Positions 34,251 to 45,000 of a stretch of 64,000 nucleotides of DNA are shown here, piece by piece (positions within the stretch are counted from its first letter, which is position 1; every line of letters begins with the position of its first letter). The DNA lies in assembly GCA_022340665.1 (NCBI GenBank), contig JAJDNM010000062.1, forward strand, positions 1 through 64,000, given 5' to 3'. The notes under the pieces were generated by a model that saw only the letters and a list, made by a program, of their open reading frames with translations, was not told the DNA's origin and made no database searches. The DNA is from Acidobacteriota bacterium (GTDB lineage: Bacteria; Acidobacteriota; Thermoanaerobaculia; Thermoanaerobaculales; Sulfomarinibacteraceae). The position numbers and the translations under genes were made by a program.

Positions 34251-35620
34251 GCCTCGCGTTCGAGCGGAAGGCGGATAGAGACTTCGAGACCACCGTCAGG
34301 GTGGTTGCGGGCGCTGACGGTGCCGCCGTGGACTTCGATTGCACGGCGGGCGATGGCGAGGCCGAGGCCGGCACCGCCGGTCGAGCGTTCGCGCGCTTCG
34401 CCGACCCTGGCGAACGGTTCGAACACGGCTTCGAGCTGTTTTTCGGGTACACCGGAACCGTGATCTCGGATCGTGATCCCCGCCGTTTCCCCGCGACGGT
34501 CGACCGCCACCTCGACGGAAGCCCCTTCAAGGGTGTGGCGGACGGCATTACGGATCACGTTGTCGAGAGCGCTTCGAACGAGGGCCGGATGGCCCTTCAT
34601 GAGGCAGCGGGACCCGGAATCGAGCTCCACGGTGCGGCGAGATGAAGACGCCTCGAAGGAGGCGTCGTCGACGACCTCGTTGACGAGTTCGCCGAGATCG
34701 AAGGTAATCGCCTCGGCCTCCGGCGTTCGGGCCTCGAGGCGTTCGAGGAGAAGCAACTGACCGATGAGATTGTCGAGCCGACCGGTTTCGCGCTCGATAC
34801 GGTCGAAGGCTTCGGTCGCGCGGGCGCCGTCGCGATCGCGGGCGAGTTGCAGTGCTACCGTCAACCGCGCGAGCGGCGAGCGTAGCTCGTGTGAGACGTC
34901 TCGCAGTAGGCGCCGCTGAGACCCGACCAGATTTTCGAGGCGACCAGCCATGGCGTCGAAGTCGCGCGCGAGTCCCCCGATTTCGTCGCGCCGTCGGTCA
35001 ACCGGCGATCCGACCCGCGCCGATAGGTTGCCGGCGCTGAGGCTCTGGGTCGCCCGTCGTAGCTCGCCCACCGGCGACGACAGGTAGCGGGCGAGCACGA
35101 GGCTGAATACCCCGACCACCAGCGCCAACAATCCGAGCCGCCACCATAGCGCTCCAGGTTCGAGGAGATCGATCAGGCGCGGCGGCCGATGGAGGGTCGA
35201 AACCACCACCAGGCTACGGCCGTCGGGGTCCGTGACCGGCCGCGCCGCCAGGTGCAAGCCCCCGCGGCGAGCTGACTCTTTCGAACCGCTCGCCGCCACC
35301 GTCTGCGCGAGGTCGACGACCGGTTCGGGAGCCTCACCGCCGAGCAGTCTCCGGCCGCTCAAATCAAAAACATAGATCTCCGAGCCTCGCCGCCCCGGAC
35401 CCCTGTGTCCACGCAGCCGGGATTCGTCGATGCCAGATTCCGCAATCCGTTGTGCCGCCCGATTGACTCGCTCCTCCGCCCATTCCTCCGCACCGCGCTC
35501 CCATCGTTCGATCCGCGGCCGCGATTTGGTGAAAAATGGCGAGGTCACCACCAGCACACCACCGAGCACCAGCATTGCGACCCAGAACCAGAGGAAGATG
35601 CGGAGGAAGAGGCTTTTCAC
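34238..35620 (-). CDS. CpxA-like sensor histidine kinase
   Basis: 460 aa. Two membrane segments (about 7-28 and 172-192) flank a periplasmic sensor domain of about 140 residues. HAMP about 193-245, HisKA H-box DVSHELRSPLARL, N-box NVIRNAVRHT, G1 DHGSGVP, G2 GGAGLGLAIARRAIEVHGG. The arrangement and the N-terminal LFLRIFLWFWVAML resemble CpxA, the envelope-stress kinase. The regulator gene lies upstream, but a 211-nt repeat region separates the two. Cognate pair by position. Confidence 0.88.
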   Translation of the reverse strand: MKSLFLRIFLWFWVAMLVLGGVLVVTSPFFTKSRPRIERWERGAEEWAEERVNRAAQRIAESGIDESRLRGHRGPGRRGSEIYVFDLSGRRLLGGEAPEPVVDLAQTVAASGSKESARRGGLHLAARPVTDPDGRSLVVVSTLHRPPRLIDLLEPGALWWRLGLLALVVGVFSLVLARYLSSPVGELRRATQSLSAGNLSARVGSPVDRRRDEIGGLARDFDAMAGRLENLVGSQRRLLRDVSHELRSPLARLTVALQLARDRDGARATEAFDRIERETGRLDNLIGQLLLLERLEARTPEAEAITFDLGELVNEVVDDASFEASSSRRTVELDSGSRCLMKGHPALVRSALDNVIRNAVRHTLEGASVEVAVDRRGETAGITIRDHGSGVPEKQLEAVFEPFARVGEARERSTGGAGLGLAIARRAIEVHGGTVSARNHPDGGLEVSIRLPLEREAVTR

Positions 35621-35628
35621 GCAGCGTC

Positions 35629-35790
35629 TCGATTTCGCAATGCGAATTTCGAATTTCGGATTTCGAATTTGCCGCCCATCCGCCCTGATGCTGGATTCCT
35701 GATACTGAATTCTCGATCCACCAAACCACCCGTCGAGAATCTGTCAGAGGCAGAATACCGAGTATCCAGCATCCAGCATCCAGCATCTGA
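35629..35790. repeat. Two heptamer-word elements between regulator and kinase genes
   Basis: 35629-35671: TTTCGAA words at 7-nt spacing. 35686-35790: the GGATGCT dialect in reverse orientation (right side: ATCCAGC, ATCCAGC, ATCCAGC), with the complementary arm TGATGCTGGATTCCTGATAC and a core matching the copy at 16246 (CTGACAGATTCTCGACGGGTGG on the minus strand, in segments). It interrupts an otherwise tight regulator-kinase operon. Confidence 0.85.
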
Positions 35791-35831
35791 CCCGCCGTGG
35801 AGGAACCCGCCAGCCACCGTGGGGTCCCGCC

Positions 35832-36533
35832 TCACGATGCGCTCCCGCTTGGCTTGACGTAGAGATATCCGACGCCGCGAACGGTCTTGATGCGCTCTCC
35901 CCCATCGGGCAGCGGGCCGAGCTTGCGCCGCAGATTGGACAGATGCACGTCGAGGCTTCGATCGTAGGCGGACGCACGGCGGCCCAGCGCCTGGCGAGAC
36001 AGGTCGTCGCGGGCTACCACAGTACCCGCGGCTCGCACCAGGGTCTCGAGGACGCCGAACTCCGCACCCGTGAGATCGATCTCTCCGGCAGCGGTCCGGA
36101 TCTGCCTCGAACCGAGGTCCATTTCGAGGTCATCAACGGTCAGGACCGCCGAATCACCGTCCCCTGCAAACGTCTCCGAGGTTCGCCGGAGGATGGCCCG
36201 AATGCGGGCCACCAGTTCACGCGGATTGAATGGCTTCGAGAGGTAGTCGTCGGCACCCATTTCGAGCCCGACGATCCGGTCAACATCCTCGCCCCGGGCG
36301 GTGAGCATGATGACTGGAACTTTCGAAACCTCGCGGATCTTGCTCAGTACTGCAAATCCGCCGAGACCTGGTAGCATGACATCGAGGATCACGAGCTCTG
36401 GTTCGTCAGTCAGACACCGCTCGACTCCCTTGACGCCGTCGTACACCGAGGTGGCATCGAAGCCCTCGTCCTCCAGATAATCCGTCACAAGCTCGCAGAG
36501 CTCGACGTCGTCATCGATGATCAGAATCGACAT
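35832..36533 (-). CDS. CpxR-like OmpR-family response regulator
   Basis: 233 aa. Receiver about 1-120: acidic IIDDDVEL, phospho-acceptor Asp in VILDVMLPG, Thr in MLTARGED, Lys in YLSKPFNPREL. Winged-helix DNA-binding domain about 135-228 (LTGAEFGVLETLV, SAYDRSLDVHLSNLRRKLG, IKTVRGVGYLY). It is divergent from the cpxP-like gene across 154 nt, as in enterobacterial cpxRA/cpxP. I see no clean GTAAA-N5-GTAAA CpxR box in that gap. Confidence 0.92.
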   Translation of the reverse strand: MSILIIDDDVELCELVTDYLEDEGFDATSVYDGVKGVERCLTDEPELVILDVMLPGLGGFAVLSKIREVSKVPVIMLTARGEDVDRIVGLEMGADDYLSKPFNPRELVARIRAILRRTSETFAGDGDSAVLTVDDLEMDLGSRQIRTAAGEIDLTGAEFGVLETLVRAAGTVVARDDLSRQALGRRASAYDRSLDVHLSNLRRKLGPLPDGGERIKTVRGVGYLYVKPSGSAS

Positions 36534-36687
36534 CTCGACCCGATCCTATCAGCCCGTCGGCCCTCTTGACCTTTCTTTACGAAACCCGTGCGTTTCCTTG
36601 CGTTAAACGATCAACAATAAAGGTGTTGCGGTCGTTCTATACGATGACCGAACACAGCCGCATGAGCGGCAACATATGGAGGCTGAC

Positions 36688-37194
36688 ATGAAAGTACGAA
36701 ACATTGTATTGACCATCACCACGGCGATTCTCTGCGCTGTGCCCATGGCGTCCCTCGCCCAACAGGGGCCCGGCGGAGGACCCGGTTGGCACAGCCACGG
36801 CGTCGTCAACGATCATCTCGGCTTTTTCGAGCGCAGACTTCCCCGGATGGCGGAAGAGCTCGGCTTGAGCGACGAGCAGCTCGAGAAAATACAGGCCATT
36901 GCAGACGCCGCGCGGCCCGAGATCGAGGCGTACGCCGAGGAGCTGCGGGAAAATCGCGAAGCCTACCGCGCTGCCAACGATGATCCGACGGTTTTCGATG
37001 AGGCATCGTTCCGTAAGCATACGGCGGCCCAAAACGAGATTCAGACCGATCTCATGGTGGCAGTCCAGAAGGCGAAGGCCGAGGTCTTCTCGGTCTTGAC
37101 AGCAGAGCAGATCGAACACCTCGATGAACTGCACGGCAGCTTTGGGGGACGGAAATCAGCCCACCGCGGAACTGGCCGTGGTTGGAACAAGTAG
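36688..37194 (+). CDS. CpxP/Spy-like periplasmic stress protein (LTxxQ family)
   Basis: 168 aa from ATG 36688 (RBS GGAGG 6 nt upstream; an in-frame ATG at 36676 lies within the RBS region). Signal peptide about 1-24 (AVPMASLAQ). Two LTxxQ-type motifs (LSDEQLEKIQ and LTAEQIEHL) mark the Spy/CpxP/CnrX helical fold, which buffers misfolded periplasmic proteins or senses metal and inhibits the sensor kinase. The Gly/His-rich N-terminus (GPGGGPGWHSHG) and HRGTGRG tail could bind metal. Divergent from the CpxR-like gene and upstream of the efflux genes. Confidence 0.88.
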   Translation: MKVRNIVLTITTAILCAVPMASLAQQGPGGGPGWHSHGVVNDHLGFFERRLPRMAEELGLSDEQLEKIQAIADAARPEIEAYAEELRENREAYRAANDDPTVFDEASFRKHTAAQNEIQTDLMVAVQKAKAEVFSVLTAEQIEHLDELHGSFGGRKSAHRGTGRGWNK

Positions 37195-37223
37195 GGAGAC
37201 CCTCCTCCTCCCTCCTCACTGAA

Positions 37224-37259
37224 GTGCGGCGGCCGATGATCTGGTTACGGCCGCCGCAC
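37224..37259. terminator. Perfect 12-bp GC hairpin after the cpxP-like gene
   Basis: GTGCGGCGGCCG (37224-37235) and CGGCCGCCGCAC (37248-37259) with a 12-nt loop. No T-run follows, so it may be a rho-assisted terminator, an mRNA-end stabiliser or an operator. It separates cpxP from the RND gene by position. Confidence 0.7.
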
Positions 37260-37343
37260 GCTATTGCCAGGACGCGAGGTTCTATCCAGTTCCGAGGATT
37301 CATGTTTCAATAGCGAGATTGAGCGGAAGGAGCGGCGCCGAAC

Positions 37344-40300
37344 ATGAAAGTCAATCCGATCATCCGCTTTGCGGTCGAGCGGCGGGTCACGATGGCGATG
37401 GCGGTGCTCGGTGTGCTTGTTCTCGGATGGCTCTCCCTCAATCGACTGCCGCTCGAATTCCTCCCGACATTTTCGTCGTCGTTCATTTCGGTCGACGCCC
37501 CGTACCGCTCGTCCTCACCGGCCGAAACCGAACGTCTGATCGTCCGGCCCCTCGAGGACAGCCTCAGCACCATCAATGGCATCGATACACTGACCGCAGT
37601 ATCGACTGCCTCTTCCGGGAACGTCAGCGTTAGGTTCGTCGATGGCACCGATATGGATCTGGCGGCGGTCGACGTGCGCGACCGCGTGGACCGGGTGCGA
37701 CCCCGCCTTCCGGACGATCTCGAGCGTGTTCGGATCCGGAGGTTTCAGTCCTCCGACCGGCCAGTGCTCAGGTTCCATCTCAGCGCCGATTGGCCGCGTG
37801 AACGCCTCTACCGCTTCACCAACGATGTGATCGTTCGCCGACTGCAGCGTCTCGACGGCGTCGCCGACGTTCAAGTGCGAGGCGATGAAACCCGGGAGGT
37901 TCAGGTCAATCTGATTCCAGACCGTATGGCTTCACTCGGGATCGATGTTCGTGACGTCGCGTCGGTCATCCGTTCGAACCATCAGGCAGTGTCGGCCGGC
38001 ACCGTTCGCGAAGGATCGCGGAGCTTTTTCTTCCGGGTCGAAGGTAAGCTCACGAGTCTTGACGAGATTCGGGCCCTGCCGCTTGGCGGCGGGTTGCGAC
38101 TCGGCGACGTCGCCGAGGTCGTCATGGCCTACCCCGAGCAGGAGGAGTGGGATTTCCTCAATGGTCAGGAAGCACTCAGCGTTCAAATCTACAAGGCTTC
38201 CACCGCAAACCTGCTCGAGATGATCGACGCCGCCAGGGAGGAGATCGAGGCCATCCAAGGGATGCCCGAGGCGAAAGGGCTTCAGATCAACATTTACCGT
38301 GACGACTCTGAGGACGTACGAAACGGCCTCAAAGAGCTACGCAACACGGGCCTGCTCGGCGGAGCTCTTGCGGTCGTCTTCATGTACCTGTTCCTGCGCC
38401 GATTCCGCAGCACCTTGCTAGTGACAATCGCCATTCCTGTATCAGTGGTCATGACCTTGGTCTTCATGTACCTCTCGCGCCAAGCGGGATGGTCGGACCT
38501 CACCCTCAACATCATGTCGCTGATGGGCCTGATGCTCTCGATCGGGATGCTGGTGGACAACTCGATCGTCGTCATCGAGTCGATCTTCCGCCACCACGAG
38601 GACCTCGGTGAGGACGCACGCACGGCGACCCTCCAGGGCGCATCCGAGGTGGCCCTGCCGATCGCCGCCTCGACCTTGACGACGATGTGCGTATTCCTGC
38701 CGATAGTCTTCATGTCATCCGGCGGCCGATTCGCCTTCTTCATGAAAAACATCGGACTCACCGTGGTGGTGGTCATGGCCGCCTCACTGGTGGTCGCAAT
38801 CACGGTTGTGCCGATGGTGGCAGCTCGGCTGCTGGGCGGCGAACGGGCCAGCAAAGGCACGCTGTGGAACCGATTCTCTGGTGCCTACGCGAAATCCCTC
38901 CGCTTCATGCTCCGCCACAGGCTCGCGTTCTCGGCAGTGGTTATTCTCGCCCTGGTCGGCTCGTGGCACCTTTATCAGAGCATCGAGCGCTCCTACTCGA
39001 GTCCATCCTTCGAACGCCAGATGACGATCCTGGTCGACACGCCCAAGAGCTACACGGTAGAACAGAAGCGCGAGCTCTATGACGAGGTCTACGCCCTGCT
39101 GGACGAAAATCGAGATGAGCTCGAGATCGCGACCATCACCCACAGCTTCCGGCGCGGGAGTGGTCGTTCCCGCGGATGGAGCAGGGACAACCGATTCAAC
39201 GTCTACCTCGTCGACGAGGAGCACAGCAAGCTCGACACCGGCCAGATTCGCGACCGGATCGAGGCGCTGATGCCGACGAAACCGGGAGTCACCTTCACCC
39301 TCACGCGTTCTCGACGGGGTCACTCCGGCTCGGGATCGAGCATCGAGGTCCGAATTCGCGGCGATCGTTTCGAGATCCTCGAGCTCTACGCGAAACGGGC
39401 CATGACCGCGTTGTCGGCGATGCCCGGAATCAGTGACGCCGACTCCTCCCTCGAGAGCGGCGACGAAGAGGTGTTGGTCCGACCGGACCGGGAGCGGATC
39501 CTCGCGTCCGGTCTCTCGTCACAGGCAGTGGGCCAGAGTGTCTCGTCGGCACTGTCCTCTCGAGCCGTCTCGTATTTCGAGGTCGAGGACCGCGAGCTCG
39601 ACGTTGTGGTTCAGCATCGGGAACAGGACCGGCAGACCCTCGACCAACTCAAGAAGATACCGGTCGGGTTCGGAGATGGCAGACAAACGATCGGTGCTGT
39701 CGCCGAGTTCGAGACCGCCCAGGGCGCGCGATCGATTGAACGCATCGACCGCCAGTCTACGATCACCGTGACGGCCGATACCGAGACCGGAACCCCTGCC
39801 TTCGTGGCGCAACGGATGGCCCAAGGGGTTATCGAGGGCCTTAACCTCCCGGCGGGTTACGAGGTGGTCGAGGGCGAAGACTGGATGCGGGGCGAGCAAG
39901 ACGCGAGCGATGCCGTCTTCCTGCTGCTCTTCGCGCTGGCCCTGATTTACATGGTGATGGCATCCCTCTTCGAGAGCTTCGCCCAACCGTTCACGATCAT
40001 GTTCTCGGTGCCCTTCGCCTTCATCGGCGTAGGTGTCATCATGAGTCTCGTCGGCCAGCCCCGGTCATCGAGCTCGGACATGGGTTTGATCATTCTCGCC
40101 GGCATCGTAGTCAACAACGCGATCGTCCTAGTGGACCAGATCAACCGGCTCCGCAGCCAGGGCATGCCGCGCGACGAGGCGATCGTTCTCGGTGGCCGTC
40201 ATCGACTGCGACCGATACTGATGACCGCGATGACGACGGTGCTCGGCCTTTCACCGATGGTCGCCGGCTACATCCTCCCAAGCGTTTTCGGCGCACCTGA

Positions 40301-40532
40301 CGGTCGCGCGGCGTTCTGGGCTCCGGTCGGTCTGGTGATTCTCGGGGGCATGACGACCTCCACCTTCTTCACCGTGATGGTTATTCCAACGATCTACTCG
40401 CTGATCGACGACCTCACCGTATTCACGAGCCGTATCGCCGCCGCCGCATTCGAAAAGACACCCGTGCCCATCCCTGTTCCGGTCTCCGACAGCGATGGCC
40501 CGTCAACCGACTCACAACGGATGAACCCATGA
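37344..40532 (+). CDS. RND efflux pump inner-membrane subunit (first)
   Basis: 1062 aa, usual RND length. N-terminal helix 15-33, porter loops, a membrane bundle about 340-550, a second porter block, and a C-terminal bundle about 870-1030. The proton-relay segment reads GMLVDNSIVVIES, keeping one Asp as in HAE-type pumps lacking the second. Sequence such as EFLPTFSSSFISVDAPY matches HAE1/HAE2-like exporters rather than metal-specific CusA (no Met relay seen). It overlaps the membrane-fusion gene by 4 nt. The export substrate is unknown. Confidence 0.9.
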   Translation: MKVNPIIRFAVERRVTMAMAVLGVLVLGWLSLNRLPLEFLPTFSSSFISVDAPYRSSSPAETERLIVRPLEDSLSTINGIDTLTAVSTASSGNVSVRFVDGTDMDLAAVDVRDRVDRVRPRLPDDLERVRIRRFQSSDRPVLRFHLSADWPRERLYRFTNDVIVRRLQRLDGVADVQVRGDETREVQVNLIPDRMASLGIDVRDVASVIRSNHQAVSAGTVREGSRSFFFRVEGKLTSLDEIRALPLGGGLRLGDVAEVVMAYPEQEEWDFLNGQEALSVQIYKASTANLLEMIDAAREEIEAIQGMPEAKGLQINIYRDDSEDVRNGLKELRNTGLLGGALAVVFMYLFLRRFRSTLLVTIAIPVSVVMTLVFMYLSRQAGWSDLTLNIMSLMGLMLSIGMLVDNSIVVIESIFRHHEDLGEDARTATLQGASEVALPIAASTLTTMCVFLPIVFMSSGGRFAFFMKNIGLTVVVVMAASLVVAITVVPMVAARLLGGERASKGTLWNRFSGAYAKSLRFMLRHRLAFSAVVILALVGSWHLYQSIERSYSSPSFERQMTILVDTPKSYTVEQKRELYDEVYALLDENRDELEIATITHSFRRGSGRSRGWSRDNRFNVYLVDEEHSKLDTGQIRDRIEALMPTKPGVTFTLTRSRRGHSGSGSSIEVRIRGDRFEILELYAKRAMTALSAMPGISDADSSLESGDEEVLVRPDRERILASGLSSQAVGQSVSSALSSRAVSYFEVEDRELDVVVQHREQDRQTLDQLKKIPVGFGDGRQTIGAVAEFETAQGARSIERIDRQSTITVTADTETGTPAFVAQRMAQGVIEGLNLPAGYEVVEGEDWMRGEQDASDAVFLLLFALALIYMVMASLFESFAQPFTIMFSVPFAFIGVGVIMSLVGQPRSSSSDMGLIILAGIVVNNAIVLVDQINRLRSQGMPRDEAIVLGGRHRLRPILMTAMTTVLGLSPMVAGYILPSVFGAPDGRAAFWAPVGLVILGGMTTSTFFTVMVIPTIYSLIDDLTVFTSRIAAAAFEKTPVPIPVPVSDSDGPSTDSQRMNP

Positions 40533-41932
40533 AATTTCAGTACACAGTTCTTGCCACGATTCTGCTCATGTTTTCCGCCTGTGGCGGTTCCGATATGACC
40601 CAGCCCGAAGAGCGCGGAGGCAGTCCGGCGGGCATGGGAGGCCGTATGTCCGGCGGCGAGCCGGTGGCCGCGGTCCCGGTCCAGGTCGAAGCCGTGCCAC
40701 GGCAGTCGGTCTCCCAGTATCTCGAAACAAACGGTACCCTCGAGGCCGAGAACGAAGTCGACATCGTCGCGCGAACCACGGGCCCGGTGATCGAGATCAA
40801 CACCGAAGAGGGTCGCCTGATCCGCGCCGGCCAGGTGATCGCCCGGATCGACGAGCGTGAGGCTCGAAACCAGGTCACCATCGCCACCGTGGCGCGAGAT
40901 GAAGCACAGCTGGCATTTGACCGCGCCAAGAGCTCCTGGGACGAGGGCCTGGTCAGCCGCGAGGCCTTTGACAACGCGTTTTCGCAACTCAACTCTGCCA
41001 AGGCCCAGCTCGAGAGCGCCGAGATCCAGCTCGCCTACACTCGGATCACGGCGCCGTTCGACGCGCTGGTTGTGACCCGGAACATCAAGCTCGCACAGTA
41101 CGTCACACCCGGAATGACCCTTTTCCGCATCTCGGATTTCACGCCGCTCCTGTGCCGCATCGAGGTCCCCGAAAAGGACTTTCCGCGCATCCAGATTGGT
41201 CAGGTGGCTCACCTCAGGGTCGAGGCCTACCCGGGCGAGCGGTTCGCCGCCAAGGTAGCCCGGCTCCGACCGACCGTCGATGCCGCCACTGGGACCTTCA
41301 CAGTGACCCTCGAGGTCGACGGCTCGGGCAAGCTGCGGCCCGGGATGTTCGCCTCGGTCTTTCTGCAGACTGACACTCACGATGACGCGATCGTCATACC
41401 ACGCAGCGCGCTGGTCCTCGACTCTCTCGGCGACACCGTTTACGTCAAATCCGGTGACGAGGCCGAGCGGCGCGAGGTGCGTCTTGGCCTTCGCTCGGAG
41501 GATTTGGTCGAGGTGCTCGAAGGGCTTTCCGAGGGCGAGTTGTTGATCGTGGTCGGCCAGGATGGCCTCGCCGACGGCACCCCGGTGACGGTCATCGGGG
41601 ACGAGCCCTCCGAGCCACCTGCGACGACTGGCCTATCATCCGGTCCACCACCGGAAGCGATCGAGCGGATGCGGCAGCGGATGAAAGAGCGCGGCCTCTC
41701 GGACGAAGAAATCGAGCAACGACTGCAGCAGATCCGCGAAGGAGGCGGCTCGCCCAGCGGTGGAAAGGGCAGCGCAGCGGCTGGAAGCATTCCACCCCAG
41801 ATGGCCGAGCGAATCAAGAATGCCTCGCCTGAAGAACTGGAGAAGATCAAACAGCGCATGAAGCAGTTCGGCATGTCCAATGGGCAGATCGAGGAGATCG
41901 TCAAGCGGGTTCGCGGCGAGGGCGGGTCGTGA
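40529..41932 (+). CDS. RND membrane-fusion (periplasmic adaptor) lipoprotein with repeated C-terminal tail
   Basis: 467 aa. Lipoprotein-like signal ending FSAC (C18). The lipoyl/hairpin core (about 45-165) carries EAENEVDIVARTTGPV and ITAPFDALV; beta-barrel and membrane-proximal domains run to about 350. After that, two copies of a motif of about 28 residues (QRMKERGLSDEEIEQRLQQI and QRMKQFGMSNGQIEEIVKRV) form an extra charged tail not found in AcrA. It overlaps the upstream pump gene and probably serves both flanking pumps, because only one adaptor is present. No TolC-type gene lies in the window. Confidence 0.88.
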   Translation: MKFQYTVLATILLMFSACGGSDMTQPEERGGSPAGMGGRMSGGEPVAAVPVQVEAVPRQSVSQYLETNGTLEAENEVDIVARTTGPVIEINTEEGRLIRAGQVIARIDEREARNQVTIATVARDEAQLAFDRAKSSWDEGLVSREAFDNAFSQLNSAKAQLESAEIQLAYTRITAPFDALVVTRNIKLAQYVTPGMTLFRISDFTPLLCRIEVPEKDFPRIQIGQVAHLRVEAYPGERFAAKVARLRPTVDAATGTFTVTLEVDGSGKLRPGMFASVFLQTDTHDDAIVIPRSALVLDSLGDTVYVKSGDEAERREVRLGLRSEDLVEVLEGLSEGELLIVVGQDGLADGTPVTVIGDEPSEPPATTGLSSGPPPEAIERMRQRMKERGLSDEEIEQRLQQIREGGGSPSGGKGSAAAGSIPPQMAERIKNASPEELEKIKQRMKQFGMSNGQIEEIVKRVRGEGGS

Positions 41933-41950
41933 CTCCTCACGTGATCTCCA

Positions 41951-42047
41951 CTCGCTCCCGCTCCCGCTCCTGCTCCCGGATAATTCGGGTGGATTTCGGC
42001 ATTACCGGTGAAGAGACCGTCCGGAACGGGATCGGGTTCGGGATCGG
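41951..42047. repeat. Hexamer-word inverted element, GCTCCC/CGGGAT dialect
   Basis: Left arm 41951-41979 (GCTCCC words at 6-nt spacing) and right arm 42019-42047 (CGGGAT/CGGGTT words) are approximate reverse complements. It lies in the only gap of the pump operon and just before the second pump's ATG (42054), over its RBS region. Confidence 0.75.
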
Positions 42048-42053
42048 AATGTC

Positions 42054-45000
42054 ATGAAAATCGTCGAGCTGTCGATTCGCAGACCCGTCACGGTCTTCAT
42101 CTTCTCGGTGGCAGCTGTCGTGTTCGGGATAGTGGCTTTCCGTAATCTCGCGGTCAATCTCCTTCCCGATATCTCCTACCCCTCACTCACGGTTCGCACC
42201 ACCTACGAGGGCACGGCTCCAGTTGAGATCGAGTCGCTGCTCAGCCGCCCGATCGAGAACGCGGTCGGGGTGGTAAACAACGTCGTTCGGGTCACCTCGT
42301 CTTCGCGCGCGGACGTCTCGGAGGTCACCCTCGAGTTCGCCTGGAACACCAACATGGATTTCGCCGCGCTCGACGTTCGTGATCGGCTCGACCGTGTGCG
42401 ATTGCCGACCGGCGCCGAGCTGCCGGTGCTTCTGAAGTACGACCCATCACTCGATCCGATCATGCGCGTCGGCCTCATTGGATCGGACGACCTCGCGCAC
42501 CTCAGGTTCCTTGGAGAAGAGGACATCAAACGCGCTCTGGAGCGGATCGAGGGCGTCGCAGCGGTGGTGGTTTCGGGTGGTCTCGAAGAAGAGATTCAGG
42601 TCGAACTCGATGAACGCAAGCTGGCAGCCCTCGGACTCTCGGTGAACGAGGTCGCCGCCCGATTGGCGGCCGAGAACGTGAACATTACCGGAGGAACTCT
42701 CCGGGACGGCCACACCGAGTACCTCGTCCGAACCCTCAACGAATTCGCGCGGCCGGAGGACATGCGCTCGATCGTCGTCGATCGAAGCGGAGATGCAATT
42801 GTCCGTCTCTCCGATGTGGCAAGGGTCTACACCGGTCACAAGGAGCGCGAGATCATCACCCGTATCGACGGCGCCGAATCGGTCGAGCTGGCAATTTACA
42901 AGGAGGGTGGAACCAACACAGTTACGGTATCCAATGCGGTTACCGAACGTCTCGCCAGCCTGCGCGAGGATCTCAACCGGCTCGACCCCAACCTTCGGAT
43001 GGAAATCATCACCGACCAGGCGCGGTACATCCGGCAGGCGGTACGCGAGGTTTTGGAGACCGCTCTGTTCGGTGGCCTGCTTGCCATTCTGGTGCTCTTT
43101 TTATTCCTGCGGTCGATCAAGAAGACCCTCATCATCTCGGTTTCGATTCCGGTCTCGGTGATCGCCACATTCTTCCTGATGTACGTCTCCGACATCTCGC
43201 TCAACATCATGTCCCTCGGGGGACTGACCCTGGGCGTCGGCCTGTTGGTCGATAACGCCATCGTGGTCCTCGAGTCGGTTCAGCGAAAACGGGACGAGGG
43301 CCTCGGAGAGGTCGAAGCGGCGCGGGTCGGCACGTCGGAGGTCGGTCGGGCGATCACAGCATCGACGCTCACCACCATCTGTGTCTTCGTACCGATCGTG
43401 TTCGTCGAAGGCGTGGCGGCTCAGCTCTTTCGGGACCAGGCCTTGACCGTCGCATTTTCGCTGATGGTGTCGCTGATCGTTGCTCTCACCCTGATTCCGA
43501 TGCTTGTGTCCCGCGAGTTCCGGCCCGAAGCGAGTCCGTCAGAGTTGGACTCGAGGAGTCAGGCAGCCGCACCGATCCGTTGGCTCGGCGACGCGGTGTT
43601 TTTCGTCACCACGAAGCTGATCTCCGCTGCTTCCGTGATCGTCCGTGCCGTCGGTCGTCTCGCGTCCTTGTTGTTCAACCCTATTCTCGACCTGTTCGAC
43701 CGGTCTCTCGAAGCACTCGGCAACTGGTACTCGAGGGCCGTCAAACGGGTGCTTTCCAATCCGGCAGCGGTAGTCGCGGTGGCAGTGTTGCTTTTCGTCG
43801 GTAGTCTGGGTCTCTACGGCCGCCTCGGGTCCGAGCTGATCCCAGAGCTCGTCCAAGGTGAGTTCTTTGCCGATATCGAGCTTCCGCCGGGGACCCGCCT
43901 CGAGGTCACCGATCGGAGGCTGGTGGAACTCACTGAGGTTGCGGACACGATCCCGACCGCCCGCACGGTGTACACCATCGCCGGAACATCCAACAAACAG
44001 GGCGGCACCGCGGGGGAGCTGCGCGAGTACCTCGGACAGATCACCGTCACGCTCGATCCTCCGGTCTCGCGGGAGATCGAAGACGAGGCGATGAAGGTCA
44101 TTCGGGAAGACATCGACGCCGACAACCGAGCCCTTGGTGCCACCGCCAACCAGATTTTACCCGGCGCACGGCCGCCAATAGTCTCCCGCTTCGGGCGGCC
44201 CTCTTACTTCAGCTTCAAAGAAGCTATAGAGGTCGAGATCCGCGGCTTCAACCTCACCCTGCTCGATCGGCTCGCCGATGAAGCGGTGGCGCGGTTCCAG
44301 GAAATTGACGGCCTGATCGACATCAGCTCTTCGACCGAGGGTGGACACCCCGAGCTGCAGGTCCGACTCAACCGAGATCGGCTTGCCGCCTACGGCCTCG
44401 GGGTCTCCGACGTGGCATCGGTTCTCCGGTCGATGGTGCAGGGCGACGTCGCCACAGACATCACCCGGTCGGACCGAACCATCGATATCCGCATACGGGC
44501 AGCAGAAAGGTTCCGGGGTTCCGCGGATGCTCTTGAAAATCTGACCGTTACGCATGCCGGGACGACGCCGATTCCCCTGTCCGCGGTTGCGGAGATAGTG
44601 GAACTGGAGGGCCCGGCCGAAATCAGGCGCGCAGACGGGAGCCGGATCGCCCGCATCACGGCCAACCTCGAGGGTGACCGTGACCTCGGATCGGTCACCG
44701 GTGATGTCAGAAACTCCCTCGAAGAAATGAGCTGGCCGTCCGGCTACGACTGGCGCCTCGGCGGCCAGCAAGAAGAAATGGCCACCTCCTTCAGTTCGAT
44801 GAAACTCGCATTCGGACTCGCGGTTTTCATGGTCTACCTGGTCATGGCTTCACAGTTCGAGAGTCTGTTGCATCCCTTCGTCATCATGTTCTCGGTTCCG
44901 TTCGCGATCATCGGCGTCCTCGCCACGATGTGGATCTTCGGAGTCACCGTGAGCGTCGTGTCGTTAATCGGTTTCATCCTCCTCGCGGGAATCGTGGTCA

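Noticed and set aside
36534-36687. CpxR box between the regulator and cpxP-like genes
   Set aside because: Several TTTAC/GTTAAA strings occur, but none with the GTAAA-N5-GTAAA spacing.
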